In this document: piece after piece, positions 51,348-60,236 of the stretch
How positions within the stretch are numbered: the first letter of the stretch is position 1
How the letters are laid out: each line of letters starts with the position of its first letter
Assembly: GCA_965203985.1 (NCBI GenBank)
Contig: CBDBDS010000005.1
Coordinates: 1 to 64,000 of the forward strand
Length of the DNA stretch: 64,000 bases
Direction: 5' to 3'
Source of the DNA: Bin87 sp965203985
GTDB lineage: Bacteria; Chloroflexota; Dehalococcoidia; Lucifugimonadales; UBA3495
Translations under genes and position numbers: made by a program
Notes under the pieces: model-generated
Told to the model about the DNA's origin: nothing
What the model saw: the letters and a program-made list of their open reading frames with translations, nothing else
Databases searched by the model: none

Positions 51348-52688
51348 GTGCTGACTGACCACCATGCCGCCGAGCGCGAATACGTGCTCCGCAGCGCCCG
51401 CGACTTCGACGTCAAGTTCATCCGCCTGTGGTTCACCGACATCTTGGGCAACCTCAAGGGATTCGCCATCACCGTGGACGACCTGGAGGATGCCCTGGAG
51501 CTGGGCGTCGGATTCGACGGCGCAGCCATCGAGGGCTACAGCACCGACACGGAAAGCGACATGCGGGCTTTCCCGGACCCGACCACCTTCACGCTCCTGC
51601 CCTGGCGTCCCCGGCGCAACGCTGTGGCCCGCATCTTCTGCGACGTCCGCACCCCACGGGGCGAGCCGTTCATCGGAGATCCGCGCCACGTCCTGAAGCG
51701 TAACCTGGAGCGCCTGGCCAGCTTGGGGTACATCTACTACGTGGGGCCCGAGCTGGAATATTTCTACCTGCGGGACGCCGAAACGCCGGAACCCCTGGAC
51801 ACCTACGGGTATTACGACCAGCTCTCCAGCAACCCCGCTTCCGACCTGCGCCGGGACACCGTACTCAACCTGGCGGAAATGGGCATCCCCGTAAAATATT
51901 CCCACCACGAGGGCGCGCCCAGCCAGCACGAAATCGACCTCCAGTACACCGATGCTCTGACCATGGCTGACAACGTCATGACCGCGCGCATGGTCATCAA
52001 GGAACTGGCCCAGCAGCAGGGGGTGTACGCCTCGTTCATGCCCAAGCCGTTTTCCACGGCCAACGGCAGCGGGATGCATACGCACCAGTCGCTGTTCCGC
52101 GGCAACAACAACGCCTTCTACGACCCGGACGACGACCTGCACCTGTCCGTCATCGGCAAACGGTTCATCGCCGGCCTCCTGCGCCATGCGCCGGAGATCA
52201 CCCTGGTGACGAACCAGTGGGTGAACTCCTACAAGCGCCTGGTGCCCGGATATGAGGCTCCGGTGCATGTGTCCTGGACCATGTCCAACCGCCTGGACCT
52301 CATACGGGTGCCCTCGTACAAGGCCGGCTACGAGACCTCCCTGCGTGTGGAGTACCGCGCGCCTGACCCGGCCTGCAACCCGTACCTGGCGTTCAGCGCG
52401 CTGCTGGCCGCCGGCATGAAGGGTATCGAGGAAGAATACCCGCTGCCGTCTCCCATCACCGGCAACGTGGCTTCCATGTCCACCGAGGAGCGCACCGCCC
52501 GCGGCATCGTGCGGCTGCCTACCAGCATGGGCGAGGCCATTGCGTTGGCGGAAGACAGCGAACTCCTGCGCAAGACACTGGGTGATTTCGTCTTCGAAGC
52601 CCTGATACGCAACAAGAAACAGGAGTGGGAACAATACCGCTCTACCGTCACCGATTACGAGATCTCACGCTACCTGCCATTGCTATAG
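51348..52688 (+). CDS. glnA: glutamine synthetase, type I
   Basis: 446 residues from a GTG at 51348, with AGGAGA eight bases upstream. Makes glutamine from glutamate, ammonium and ATP. Signature stretches: VGFDGAAIEGY, PELEYFYL (metal glutamates), HHEGAPSQHEIDLQY, MPKPFSTANGSGMHTHQSL, and VEYRAPDPACNPYLAFSALL. The length and lack of a Tyr adenylylation loop fit the GSI-alpha type, which is regulated by feedback and not by adenylylation. With two ammonium transporters nearby it completes ammonium assimilation. Confidence 0.95.
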   Translation: MLTDHHAAEREYVLRSARDFDVKFIRLWFTDILGNLKGFAITVDDLEDALELGVGFDGAAIEGYSTDTESDMRAFPDPTTFTLLPWRPRRNAVARIFCDVRTPRGEPFIGDPRHVLKRNLERLASLGYIYYVGPELEYFYLRDAETPEPLDTYGYYDQLSSNPASDLRRDTVLNLAEMGIPVKYSHHEGAPSQHEIDLQYTDALTMADNVMTARMVIKELAQQQGVYASFMPKPFSTANGSGMHTHQSLFRGNNNAFYDPDDDLHLSVIGKRFIAGLLRHAPEITLVTNQWVNSYKRLVPGYEAPVHVSWTMSNRLDLIRVPSYKAGYETSLRVEYRAPDPACNPYLAFSALLAAGMKGIEEEYPLPSPITGNVASMSTEERTARGIVRLPTSMGEAIALAEDSELLRKTLGDFVFEALIRNKKQEWEQYRSTVTDYEISRYLPLL

Positions 52689-52716
52689 CACGGTTGCACT
52701 GTCAAAGAGGCCGCCC

Positions 52717-53535
52717 ATGCAATTCTCCGGGAAACTGGTTATCATCGCCGCGATAGCGGTGACGGTGCTGTTGGTCAGCAACATCATCGCCACGAAGCCG
52801 GTGTCGCTGTTCACCCTGCCCTTCGACTTCATTGGCAGCAACCTGTTTGTGGTATCCGCTGCCATAGTCTGTTTCCCCATCGGGTACATCATCAGCGACA
52901 TCCTCACCGAGGTGTACGGGTTCCGTGTCGCGCGCGGCGTGATCTGGCTGGGGTTCGTATGCAACCTGCTGATGGTGCTCCTGTTCTGGGTCGGGGATAT
53001 GATCCCGGGCGCCGTGTTCTGGTCTATAGATCCGGTGATAATCACCGACGACGCCGGAAACGTCGTGGCCAACCTGCCCAGCGAACACGCTTATGAAGCG
53101 ATCCTGGGGGCCACCGGTTGGATCCTCCTCGGCTCCTTTGTCGCCTATATCGTCGGCGAGTTTTCCAACGCCGCGGTCATGGTCCTGCTCAAGAACCGCA
53201 CCCAGGGGCGCTTCCTGTGGCTGCGCACCATATCCTCCACCGTGGTGGGGCAGGGTATCGACTCCATCCTGTTTTTCACCATCGCCTTTGGCGTTTCGGG
53301 CCTATGGGTCGGCCCGGACGGCTCATGGCTGCCGGTGTTCAACGCCGCCGTATGCGCCTGGATCGCCAAGTCGGTGTACGAGATCATCGCTACGCCGTTG
53401 ACTTACATCGTGGTGGGTTGGCTGAAGCGGACCGAGCGGATGGACGTCTACGACGCGCCGCGGTCGCTGAACCCCTTCGGCGTGTTCGGCAGCGGGGACA
53501 CCAACGCTGCCAACGCCGCCGCTGCCCGGTCCTGA
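52717..53535 (+). CDS. queuosine precursor transporter (YhhQ family)
   Basis: A 272-residue membrane protein with six or seven helices. SNIIATKPVSLF, PIGYIISDILTEVYGFRVAR and the region around GWILLGSFVAYIVGEFSNA, then STVVGQGIDSILFFTIAF, are the family's conserved segments. It imports preQ1/queuine precursors for tRNA modification. It starts 28 bases after glnA and may be read through from it. No queuosine biosynthesis gene or preQ1 riboswitch is visible. Confidence 0.85.
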   Translation: MQFSGKLVIIAAIAVTVLLVSNIIATKPVSLFTLPFDFIGSNLFVVSAAIVCFPIGYIISDILTEVYGFRVARGVIWLGFVCNLLMVLLFWVGDMIPGAVFWSIDPVIITDDAGNVVANLPSEHAYEAILGATGWILLGSFVAYIVGEFSNAAVMVLLKNRTQGRFLWLRTISSTVVGQGIDSILFFTIAFGVSGLWVGPDGSWLPVFNAAVCAWIAKSVYEIIATPLTYIVVGWLKRTERMDVYDAPRSLNPFGVFGSGDTNAANAAAARS

Positions 53536-53554
53536 CCTCGCAATGGTGTCCAAT

Positions 53555-53755
53555 ATGTCAGAACCTGAGCCGGGCCATCAGCATCCGCACCGTCACGGCC
53601 CCAACAGGCCGGAGAGCCTCGGCGCGGCCATTGCCAACTTGCGCGGCACCGGCCTGCCCTGGCGCCAGGTGCTGGCGCTGGTGGCCGCCAACATGCGACG
53701 GAAGGTAGTCTCCCGTAGCGCTTGCTGCGGCAATCACGGCCAACCCGGCTGTTGA
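53555..53755 (+). CDS. small cysteine-tailed protein
   Basis: A 66-residue protein from the ATG at 53555 (MSEPEPGHQHPHRHG). A His-rich N-terminus, a short helix (LPWRQVLALVAANMRRK) and a C-terminal CCGNHGQPGC with three cysteines suggest metal binding. I do not recognise a family; it follows the queuosine transporter by 19 bases. Confidence 0.45.
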   Translation: MSEPEPGHQHPHRHGPNRPESLGAAIANLRGTGLPWRQVLALVAANMRRKVVSRSACCGNHGQPGC

Positions 53756-53798
53756 CGGCGCTAGCGCTGTGCCGGCGTGCCCGGCTTCGGTGGAGAGC

Positions 53799-54974
53799 CT
53801 AATAGCGGCGCGACTCCTCCGCGTACACGTGGTCCGGCAGGTTGTAGCTTATGCCTATTTCCCCAAGCATCGAGGCTTCCAGGAGCCCGGAGAACCGGTC
53901 GAACCGATGCCCCTGGCGCAGATTTGGAAACAGGGCTCCCAGGGTGTGCTGGTAGCGTTTCTGGAACCTGAACCACGGTAGGACGCCGAAGGACGAACGC
54001 TTGGGATATCTCAGCTGGTCCGCCAGCTCGTCTCCGATGAGCGCGCGGGAGACGCTGAACACGTACCTGGCGAGCCGGCGCCGAGCCTGGGTATCCGTAA
54101 TCCCTATGACCAACGGCGCCGAGTTGATCAGCGCATGCACCATTACTATGGATTCCAGGTCGATCTCGGGTTCGCACATGGAGCCGATGGCAAACAGCGT
54201 CAGCGCATCCTCTTCGTCTCGGAAAAGAATGGCTTCCGGAATGCCCATGAGATGTCCACAGTAGCGCCAAACGGAGATGAAGCTTTCCCGCTCTTCGTCA
54301 TTGAAGACCGCGCCCAGCCGCGCTATGTGCCCCACCAAACGCGCCGAGAAAGCCGTGATCGCTAAACCAAGGTGCGCCGCGCTGACCGGAGCGCCCCACG
54401 CTGCGGCGTCCCACTCTTCCGACGCGGCGAGGAGTCGTCTGATTTGCGCGTGCAGCAACCGCACCCGAACCGAGAGTTTCCATCCGTCCCCGTCCCTTTC
54501 CAGCCCGCCGGGCACGAATAGCTCTACCATGTGGCGATTATTCTGCTTCAGCCGCCGGACGCCCTGGTCCCGCAGCCGTCCGGTGATGAAGAACGACTTG
54601 CTGATATTCGTCGAGAACCCTTCCACCAGTACGCCCCCCACGAAGGCGCCCAGAATCAAGCGGGAGTTGCGGTGAAACATCCGAATGCCGGGCGCGAAAT
54701 CCCGCTGATCAACCCAGTCGGGCGGCGTTTCCAACTGGTTGAAGAGGTGCAGCAGCGTCGGCGGAGCGTTAGCCAAAGCGCTGTGGTCGCCGTCCACCGC
54801 CGCCTGGATCAGCCGGTTTGCTTCCGCCAGGGGGAAGTCGGCGAGTTCGTTCATCAGCGCGTCGGCGTCCGGGTCGCCGATTACGGTGTGGGCCAGATAG
54901 TTGGACGCCAACCTCCGTTCCAAATCACGGGCCTTCACGTAGCCCGGTATGTAGGCAGACGGTATGTTGTTCAT
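53799..54974 (-). CDS. MpaB/Lcp-like oxygenase-family protein (DUF2236)
   Basis: A 391-residue helical protein of the DUF2236/MpaB family, which includes rubber-degrading latex-clearing proteins and fungal MpaB oxygenases that bind heme. RVRLLHAQIRRLL and the SVWRYCGHLMGIPE motif are characteristic. It lies 14 bases after the MMPL transporter gene on the same strand, so the two probably form an operon. Substrate unknown; a lipid or terpenoid is plausible for the family. Confidence 0.75.
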   Translation of the reverse strand: MNNIPSAYIPGYVKARDLERRLASNYLAHTVIGDPDADALMNELADFPLAEANRLIQAAVDGDHSALANAPPTLLHLFNQLETPPDWVDQRDFAPGIRMFHRNSRLILGAFVGGVLVEGFSTNISKSFFITGRLRDQGVRRLKQNNRHMVELFVPGGLERDGDGWKLSVRVRLLHAQIRRLLAASEEWDAAAWGAPVSAAHLGLAITAFSARLVGHIARLGAVFNDEERESFISVWRYCGHLMGIPEAILFRDEEDALTLFAIGSMCEPEIDLESIVMVHALINSAPLVIGITDTQARRRLARYVFSVSRALIGDELADQLRYPKRSSFGVLPWFRFQKRYQHTLGALFPNLRQGHRFDRFSGLLEASMLGEIGISYNLPDHVYAEESRRY

Positions 54975-54988
54975 CTCATCGGTCCGCG

Positions 54989-57205
54989 TTACCGCCCCTG
55001 ATCCCTGTCCTCCTCCGTCGGCTCCACTCTCAGGTCAGGCAGCCAGCCCAACCACGACGGCAGATACCAGTTGCCCCGGCCCAGCATCTCCATGCTGGCC
55101 GGCACCAGCACGGAACGGACCAGCGTGGCGTCCAGGAATATGGCTACGGCCAGGCCGAACCCCACCTGCTGGTTGATGATGGTCTCCCCGGCGGCGAAGG
55201 CGCCGAACACCGCCACCATGATGAGCGCCGCTCCGGTGATGATGCCGGCGGTCGAGCGCAGCCCGTAGGCCACCGCCTCGGCGTTGTTTCCGGTCTGGTC
55301 ATAGCGTTCCCGTATGCGGCTCAAAAGGAACACGTGGTAATCCATGGACAGGCCGAAGAGGATGGTGAAGAGGAATAGCGGTATCCAGGCGTCAATGACT
55401 TCGGCGTGCTGGAACCCCAGCAGGTCCGTCGCCACTCCCTTCTGGAACACCAGCACCAGCAGCCCGTAGGCCGTGCCCACGGACAGCAGGTTCATCACCA
55501 CCGCTTTCACCGGAATGACTATCGAACGGAAGACCAGCAACAGTATCAGGAAGCTCAATCCCAGCACGAAAGCGAATACGATGGGTGTATAACGGTCAAT
55601 GACATCGAACAGGTCGGCGGTGACGGCAGTTACGCCTCCGACGTACACTTCGGCGGATATCCCGTCAAAGGCCGCCGGAATGTGCCGGTTGCGGAGTGTG
55701 GCCATGGCGTCCACCGCCGCGCGGTTGCTGGGCTCGCCGGGCACGACTACCGACATCAACGCCAGGTCCCCGGATGGGTTGGGAACTACCACGGGCGGCA
55801 GGGGGAAAGTCGGGTCATCCACCAGAGACTGCTCCAGGCTTGCCATCGCCTCCTGCACTTGGGGACTGTTTATGTCCCCGTCAATGGCTATCTCCGCGGG
55901 GTTCACCAGTCCGAAGGAAAACTTTTCCTCCAGTACGAAGAAGGCTTCCCGCGTCTGCGCCCCTTCCGGGAAGGTGTCTACGCCGTTGAGTCCCGTGTTG
56001 ATTTCAAAGTAGAAGACTATGGCGACGATCATCGGAGCCGCCACCGCCACGAAGCTGATGATGGGCACCCGGGTCACCGCCCGCGTCGTTACCTCCCAGA
56101 ATCCATTCGGATTGGCGTCGTCGGTCTGCGTCCGACGCCGGCCGAAGTAAGGCAGCGGCAGCAGGTTCACCCGCGGGCCCAGCAGCGTCAACACGGCTGG
56201 CAGCAGCGTGAGCGTGGCCGCAAGGGCGACCATGACCACCAGTATTGCCCCCAACCCCAGAGATTGGAAGAATGACGCGGGAACGATCAACATTCCAAAA
56301 AGCGCGATCACCACCGTGACGCCGCTGAACAACACCGTTCGCCCCGCCGTGTCGCCGGCCCGGGCCACGGCTTCGGCTTTCTCCAAGCCGCCGTCCAGTT
56401 CTTCACGGAAACGGGAGATGATGAACAGCGAATAGTCGATACCCACCGCCAGGCCAATCATGGTAATCATCAGGGTGACGAAGAACACCAACTCAAAAAA
56501 CTGACCGATTATGGCCGCGACGCCCAGGGCGATTATCACGGCAACGACGGCCAGGCCTAAAGGAACCAAGGCAGCGACCACGGCGCCGAACAACGCTAGC
56601 AGGATAAGCAAAGCCACCGGAATGCCGATGCGCTCTCCCTTCTCCAGGTCTTCCGTCGCCAGTTCGTTGGATTCAAAGGCGATGCTGGCCGGGCCGCTCA
56701 TAAGCGCCCGGAAATCGTCTGCGGCGTCTGCTTCCGTTATGACGTGGAGCACACTTTCAACGCGTTCGGTGGCTTCTTCAAATTCGCCCGCCATCACCAG
56801 CTGTATCAAAGCAGTCCGGCGGTCTGCGGACACCAGCGTCTCGTCGCCGGTCAGGTAATAATGCTGCCCGGCGGCCACCGTGTCGTTGCCCAGGGCCATG
56901 GCATCCTCAAACAGGCCCTCCACTTTCTCCCGGAACTTCGGGTCATCCACCGTCAACGACTCGGATTGCACGATGACTATTTCGACAATCGGCTCCGGGC
57001 CGCGCAGCCGCTCTTCCAGCAATGTAGCCGCGCGCTGTGAATCTGCTCCCCCGCCGAGTTTCAACTCAGTGGTGGTGGCGCTGTCCAGCAGACGAGCATT
57101 CAGCCCCAGTCCAATCACCACCAACACCACCCACACTCCAATCGTCAGCCAGGGCCTACGGGCGCTGATGCGAGCCAATGCCTTGGTCATACGGGTATCA
57201 TCCAT
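54989..57205 (-). CDS. MMPL/RND-family transporter
   Basis: A 738-residue RND-type membrane protein of the MMPL family with twelve predicted helices in two repeats, each led by a large extracytoplasmic domain. The conserved cytosolic and TM4/TM10 parts read GLAVGIDYSLFIISRFREEL and FGLSMDYHVFLLSRIRE. MMPL proteins export lipids or small molecules using the proton gradient. It is the first gene of an operon with the MpaB/Lcp-like gene. The start has no strong ribosome site but aligns with the family. Confidence 0.9.
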   Translation of the reverse strand: MDDTRMTKALARISARRPWLTIGVWVVLVVIGLGLNARLLDSATTTELKLGGGADSQRAATLLEERLRGPEPIVEIVIVQSESLTVDDPKFREKVEGLFEDAMALGNDTVAAGQHYYLTGDETLVSADRRTALIQLVMAGEFEEATERVESVLHVITEADAADDFRALMSGPASIAFESNELATEDLEKGERIGIPVALLILLALFGAVVAALVPLGLAVVAVIIALGVAAIIGQFFELVFFVTLMITMIGLAVGIDYSLFIISRFREELDGGLEKAEAVARAGDTAGRTVLFSGVTVVIALFGMLIVPASFFQSLGLGAILVVMVALAATLTLLPAVLTLLGPRVNLLPLPYFGRRRTQTDDANPNGFWEVTTRAVTRVPIISFVAVAAPMIVAIVFYFEINTGLNGVDTFPEGAQTREAFFVLEEKFSFGLVNPAEIAIDGDINSPQVQEAMASLEQSLVDDPTFPLPPVVVPNPSGDLALMSVVVPGEPSNRAAVDAMATLRNRHIPAAFDGISAEVYVGGVTAVTADLFDVIDRYTPIVFAFVLGLSFLILLLVFRSIVIPVKAVVMNLLSVGTAYGLLVLVFQKGVATDLLGFQHAEVIDAWIPLFLFTILFGLSMDYHVFLLSRIRERYDQTGNNAEAVAYGLRSTAGIITGAALIMVAVFGAFAAGETIINQQVGFGLAVAIFLDATLVRSVLVPASMEMLGRGNWYLPSWLGWLPDLRVEPTEEDRDQGR

Positions 57206-57484
57206 TTACGGCGTATGAACGTCCAACCATTGCGGGACATCCTACCCCATGACGCTTGTGAAGGTAAACTTAACGATTTGTGGAGTACCGCCAGGACAGA
57301 CAAGATTGCGGATTTTACACAACGATTGGCATCATGGGGGCAGAGCCTTCCCAAAATCGCAGATTCAGATTGTTCCGCTTGCGCCGAGCCTGTGAAGGAC
57401 GGTTCCGGCGCGTTCGAGGCGAACTGCCGTGTGTTACGATTGGGCTAATCCCCCATCGCATATCGACATAAAGGAGCCTGACTG

Positions 57485-58192
57485 ATGCACGCCGAACAGC
57501 GCAGGGTAGACGACGACGGCCTCCATTATCTCGTCATATTTCCCGACGATTACGACGCCGACGCCGACTATCCGGTGGTGGTCATGCTGCATGGTTTTGG
57601 CGCCAACATGCAGGACCTCGCCGGCCTCGCCCCGTCCATCAACCGCAAGGGCTACGTGTACGTGTGCCCCAACGCGCCGATCCCCTTTGAACTGGCCCCC
57701 GGCATGATCGGCTACGGCTGGCATCCGCCCCGCGGTCAAGCAACCGAGGAACATTTCGGCCAGGCGGAGACATTCCTGGATGCCTTCTTTTCCGAGGTGC
57801 TGAAAGAGTTTCGCGCGCAGGAAGGCCGGGCCGTGCTGTTAGGTTTCTCCCAAGGCGGCGGCATGACCTACCGCATGGGCCTGGAGCGGCCGGACAAGTT
57901 CGTGGCCCTGGTTGCGCTCAGCGCATCCCTGCCGGACCCCGAGATCCTGCGACCGCGCCTGCCAGACCACCGCAAACAGCCGGTTTTCGTCGCCCACGGC
58001 CTGCATGACCAGATGGTTTCGATGGACAGCGCGCGCCGCACCCGGGAGTTTCTCGACGCGGAGAACTACAACCTGTCCTATAACGAATACAACATGGGCC
58101 ACGAAATCCCGGTGGAAGTCCTCCGCGACATGGTTCCCTGGATGGAAGCCCTGCTGCCCCCGCTGGTGGAAGAAACCGACCGCATCTTCTGA
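57485..58192 (+). CDS. phospholipase/carboxylesterase-family hydrolase
   Basis: A 235-residue alpha/beta-hydrolase. The nucleophile is S122 in GFSQGG, with D175 (HGLHD) and H206 (MGHE) completing the triad; VMLHGFGAN is the oxyanion loop. The family hydrolyses carboxylic esters, including lysophospholipids. It has its own promoter region, with the 279-base gap upstream lacking any supportable gene. Confidence 0.87.
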   Translation: MHAEQRRVDDDGLHYLVIFPDDYDADADYPVVVMLHGFGANMQDLAGLAPSINRKGYVYVCPNAPIPFELAPGMIGYGWHPPRGQATEEHFGQAETFLDAFFSEVLKEFRAQEGRAVLLGFSQGGGMTYRMGLERPDKFVALVALSASLPDPEILRPRLPDHRKQPVFVAHGLHDQMVSMDSARRTREFLDAENYNLSYNEYNMGHEIPVEVLRDMVPWMEALLPPLVEETDRIF

Positions 58193-58201
58193 CCAGATAC
58201 G

Positions 58202-58233
58202 AATTTTACATGGATAGACAGGATAAACAGGAT
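58202..58233 (+). repeat. left inverted repeat of the GxxExxY cassette
   Basis: AATTTTACATGGATAGACAG followed by GATAAACAGGAT. Its complement, with a few differences, is the right flank at 58624-58661. Confidence 0.75.
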
Positions 58234-58239
58234 GGAACG

Positions 58240-58629
58240 ATGATACATTCGGATTTGACCAGTAAGATAATCGGGTGTGCTTTTTCCGTTAGCAATGAGC
58301 TCGGCGCCGGTTTCCTGGAATCGGTGTACGAGAAGGCTATGGTTGTTGCCCTGTCGGATGCCGGGGTTAGAGTTCAAGCGCAGGTGCCTATCAGCGTGTG
58401 TTTTCGCGGCCGGCCAGTCGGCGACTTTTACGCAGACTTGCTGGTTGGTGAGAGTGTGATTGTCGAACTCAAAGCAGTGCCAGCACTGACGCCACAAAAC
58501 GAAGCGCAGATAATTGACTACCTCAACGCCACCGGCATTCCCGTGGGATTGTTGATCAACTTTGGCAATCCTAAACTCCAATATCGCCGCTTTACCCGCG
58601 GAAGCGGCTATCCCGCCCTCAAATCCTGA
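58240..58629 (+). CDS. GxxExxY protein
   Basis: A 129-residue protein of the GxxExxY family. ELGAGFLESVYEKAM carries the name-giving motif, and DLLVGESVIVELKA the D...E-x-K of a PD-(D/E)XK-like core. The ATG at 58240 is preferred: the upstream ATG at 58210 lies in the repeat and would add ten residues translated from it. The stop codon is inside the right repeat. The gene is thus fully enclosed by inverted repeats, as a small mobile cassette would be. Function unknown. Confidence 0.8.
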   Translation: MIHSDLTSKIIGCAFSVSNELGAGFLESVYEKAMVVALSDAGVRVQAQVPISVCFRGRPVGDFYADLLVGESVIVELKAVPALTPQNEAQIIDYLNATGIPVGLLINFGNPKLQYRRFTRGSGYPALKS

Positions 58630-58661
58630 TCCCGTTCATCCTGTACATCCATGTAAATTAA
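58624..58661 (-). repeat. right inverted repeat of the GxxExxY cassette
   Basis: TCCTGATCCCGTTCATCCTG, then TACATCCATGTAAATTA. It contains the stop codon of the GxxExxY gene at its start. Confidence 0.75.
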
Positions 58662-58682
58662 GACCGTGGAGGTTTTGCAACT

Positions 58683-59609
58683 ATGAAAGCCACTGCCAAG
58701 CTGCGCCAAATGCTCGCGTCCGACCGGTTGGTCGTCGCGCCCTTCGTCCTCAATGCCCTGCACGCCCGCATCGCCGAGGACGTGGGACACCAGGCCGTCT
58801 ACATGACCGGCGCCGGCACTGCCGCCGAACGGGGCTTCCCCGACGTCGGCCTGCTGACCATGACCGAAATGGTCTCCAACGCCAAGTACATCGCGGACGC
58901 CATCAACATACCGGTGATCTGCGACGCCGACACCGGCTACGGCAACCCCCTCAACGTGCACCGCACCGTGCGCGAGTACGAGTCCGCCGGCGTGGCCGCC
59001 ATCCACCTCGAGGACCAGGTGTTCCCCAAGAAGTGTGGCTTCTTCGCCGGCAAGCAGGTGGTTCCGGTCGAGGAACACGTCCAGAAGATCCGCGCGGCCT
59101 TGGACGCCCGCACCGATCCCGATTTCGTCATCATCGCTCGCTGTGACGCCTATGCCGTCACCGTCTGGGAGGACACCGTCAGCCGTTGCCGCGCCTACGT
59201 CGAGGCCGGCGCCGACCTGGTGTTCGTCGACGGCATCAAGTCCCAGGACGACATCCAGCGGTACGCCGCCGACCTGGCCGACGTGCCGCGCATGTACAAC
59301 GGCGACCTGGCCACTACGCAGACCATGGACGAACTGGGTTACAAGATCATGATCTGCGGCAGCACCATCTGGCTCATTTACAAGCAGGTGCGAGCCGCTT
59401 ACGAAGAGCTCATGAGCGACGGCAAGGTGGACCCGGACCGCTACGGCACCCGCTGGGATGTTGCTTCCGTTCTGGGCCTGGACGCCATCTACGAGCTGGA
59501 AAAGAAGTACGGCGTGCAGGATGTGGGCACCGACGTGGCCGGCCTCGCCGCGGCTCAAGCCGCCCAGATGGCTGCCGACGCCGCGGTGCTCACCCCGGCC
59601 GACGACTGA
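58683..59609 (+). CDS. isocitrate lyase/PEP mutase-family enzyme
   Basis: 308 residues of the ICL/PEP mutase superfamily, TIM-barrel enzymes that make or break C-C bonds next to carboxylates. The metal site DADTGYGNPLNV, the loop HLEDQVFPKKCGFFAGKQV (KKCG-type) and IIARCDAYAV are clear. GGAGG precedes the ATG by 10 bases. Candidate activities are 2-methylisocitrate, oxaloacetate or dimethylmalate lyase; the loop alone cannot decide. It directly follows the GxxExxY cassette. Confidence 0.85.
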   Translation: MKATAKLRQMLASDRLVVAPFVLNALHARIAEDVGHQAVYMTGAGTAAERGFPDVGLLTMTEMVSNAKYIADAINIPVICDADTGYGNPLNVHRTVREYESAGVAAIHLEDQVFPKKCGFFAGKQVVPVEEHVQKIRAALDARTDPDFVIIARCDAYAVTVWEDTVSRCRAYVEAGADLVFVDGIKSQDDIQRYAADLADVPRMYNGDLATTQTMDELGYKIMICGSTIWLIYKQVRAAYEELMSDGKVDPDRYGTRWDVASVLGLDAIYELEKKYGVQDVGTDVAGLAAAQAAQMAADAAVLTPADD

Positions 59610-59648
59610 CCCGTCCTGCACACCAAAGCCTCAGCGGGGAGGCCGGCG

Positions 59649-60026
59649 ATGAGTGATCGCTTCCGTATGCTATACGACGGGTCGTGTCCCATGTGCAGCC
59701 GTGAGGTGATGAACCTGTACCGCCGCCGACCCGACGCCATTGAGCCGGTGGACATCTCCGCCGAGGGTTTCGACGCCGCTGCACTGGGCTTTACTGACGA
59801 ACAGGTTCAGGGCGCACTGTACGGCATCCGGCCGGACGGTACCATCACGGTGGGCATGGAAAGCCTCCGCGAGGGCTATCGACTGGCCGGCCTGGGTTGG
59901 CTGATTAAGTGGACGGGCTGGTGGCCGGCGCGCCCCGCCTTCGATCTCTTCTACCGTGGTTTCGCGCGCAACCGAATGCGCATCAGCAACTGGCTGGGCC
60001 GGTGCGACGGCCACTGCCGAGTCTGA
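59649..60026 (+). CDS. DCC-family (DUF393) thiol-disulfide oxidoreductase-like protein
   Basis: A 125-residue thioredoxin-fold protein of the DUF393/DCC family. The motif YDGSCPMC holds C13 and C16, and WLIKWTGWWPARPAFDLFYRGFARNR is the conserved second half. It may act as a redox or electron-transfer protein; no partner is evident. It lies 39 bases after the PEP-mutase-family gene. Confidence 0.8.
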   Translation: MSDRFRMLYDGSCPMCSREVMNLYRRRPDAIEPVDISAEGFDAAALGFTDEQVQGALYGIRPDGTITVGMESLREGYRLAGLGWLIKWTGWWPARPAFDLFYRGFARNRMRISNWLGRCDGHCRV

Positions 60027-60042
60027 GCTCCGGCTCGGACGC

Positions 60043-60099
60043 AAAAAAAGACCGGGACATATTCGGCTGGGAATTTTCTCCAGCCGCAACTGTCCCGGG
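60043..60099 (-). terminator. minus-strand intrinsic terminator with nested stems
   Basis: On the minus strand an outer stem (CCCGGGACA / TGTCCCGG) encloses an inner stem (CGGCTGG / CCAGCCG) and is followed by a run of seven T. No minus-strand gene is upstream of it in this direction, so it may end an unannotated small RNA. In the plus direction there is no T-tract. Confidence 0.6.
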
Positions 60100-60236
60100 C
60101 GGGGTTAGCGACTAAAATGCGCCAACCTCCTGAGCAAAGGGCGGCGGGCGTAACGTTGGAACATTGCTCCCGCTACCATGCGTACCGTACGATATTTCGT
60201 TAGATCTGTCAATCCACAACAACAAGTGTGCTCATT

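Noticed and set aside
52689..52716. A preQ1 riboswitch before the queuosine-precursor transporter
   Set aside because: Only 28 bases separate it from glnA, without room for the pseudoknot or the conserved A-rich tail.
57215..57448. A 77-codon plus-strand frame in the gap before the esterase gene
   Set aside because: No ribosome site, no family resemblance and no conserved composition; I see only a promoter region in this gap.
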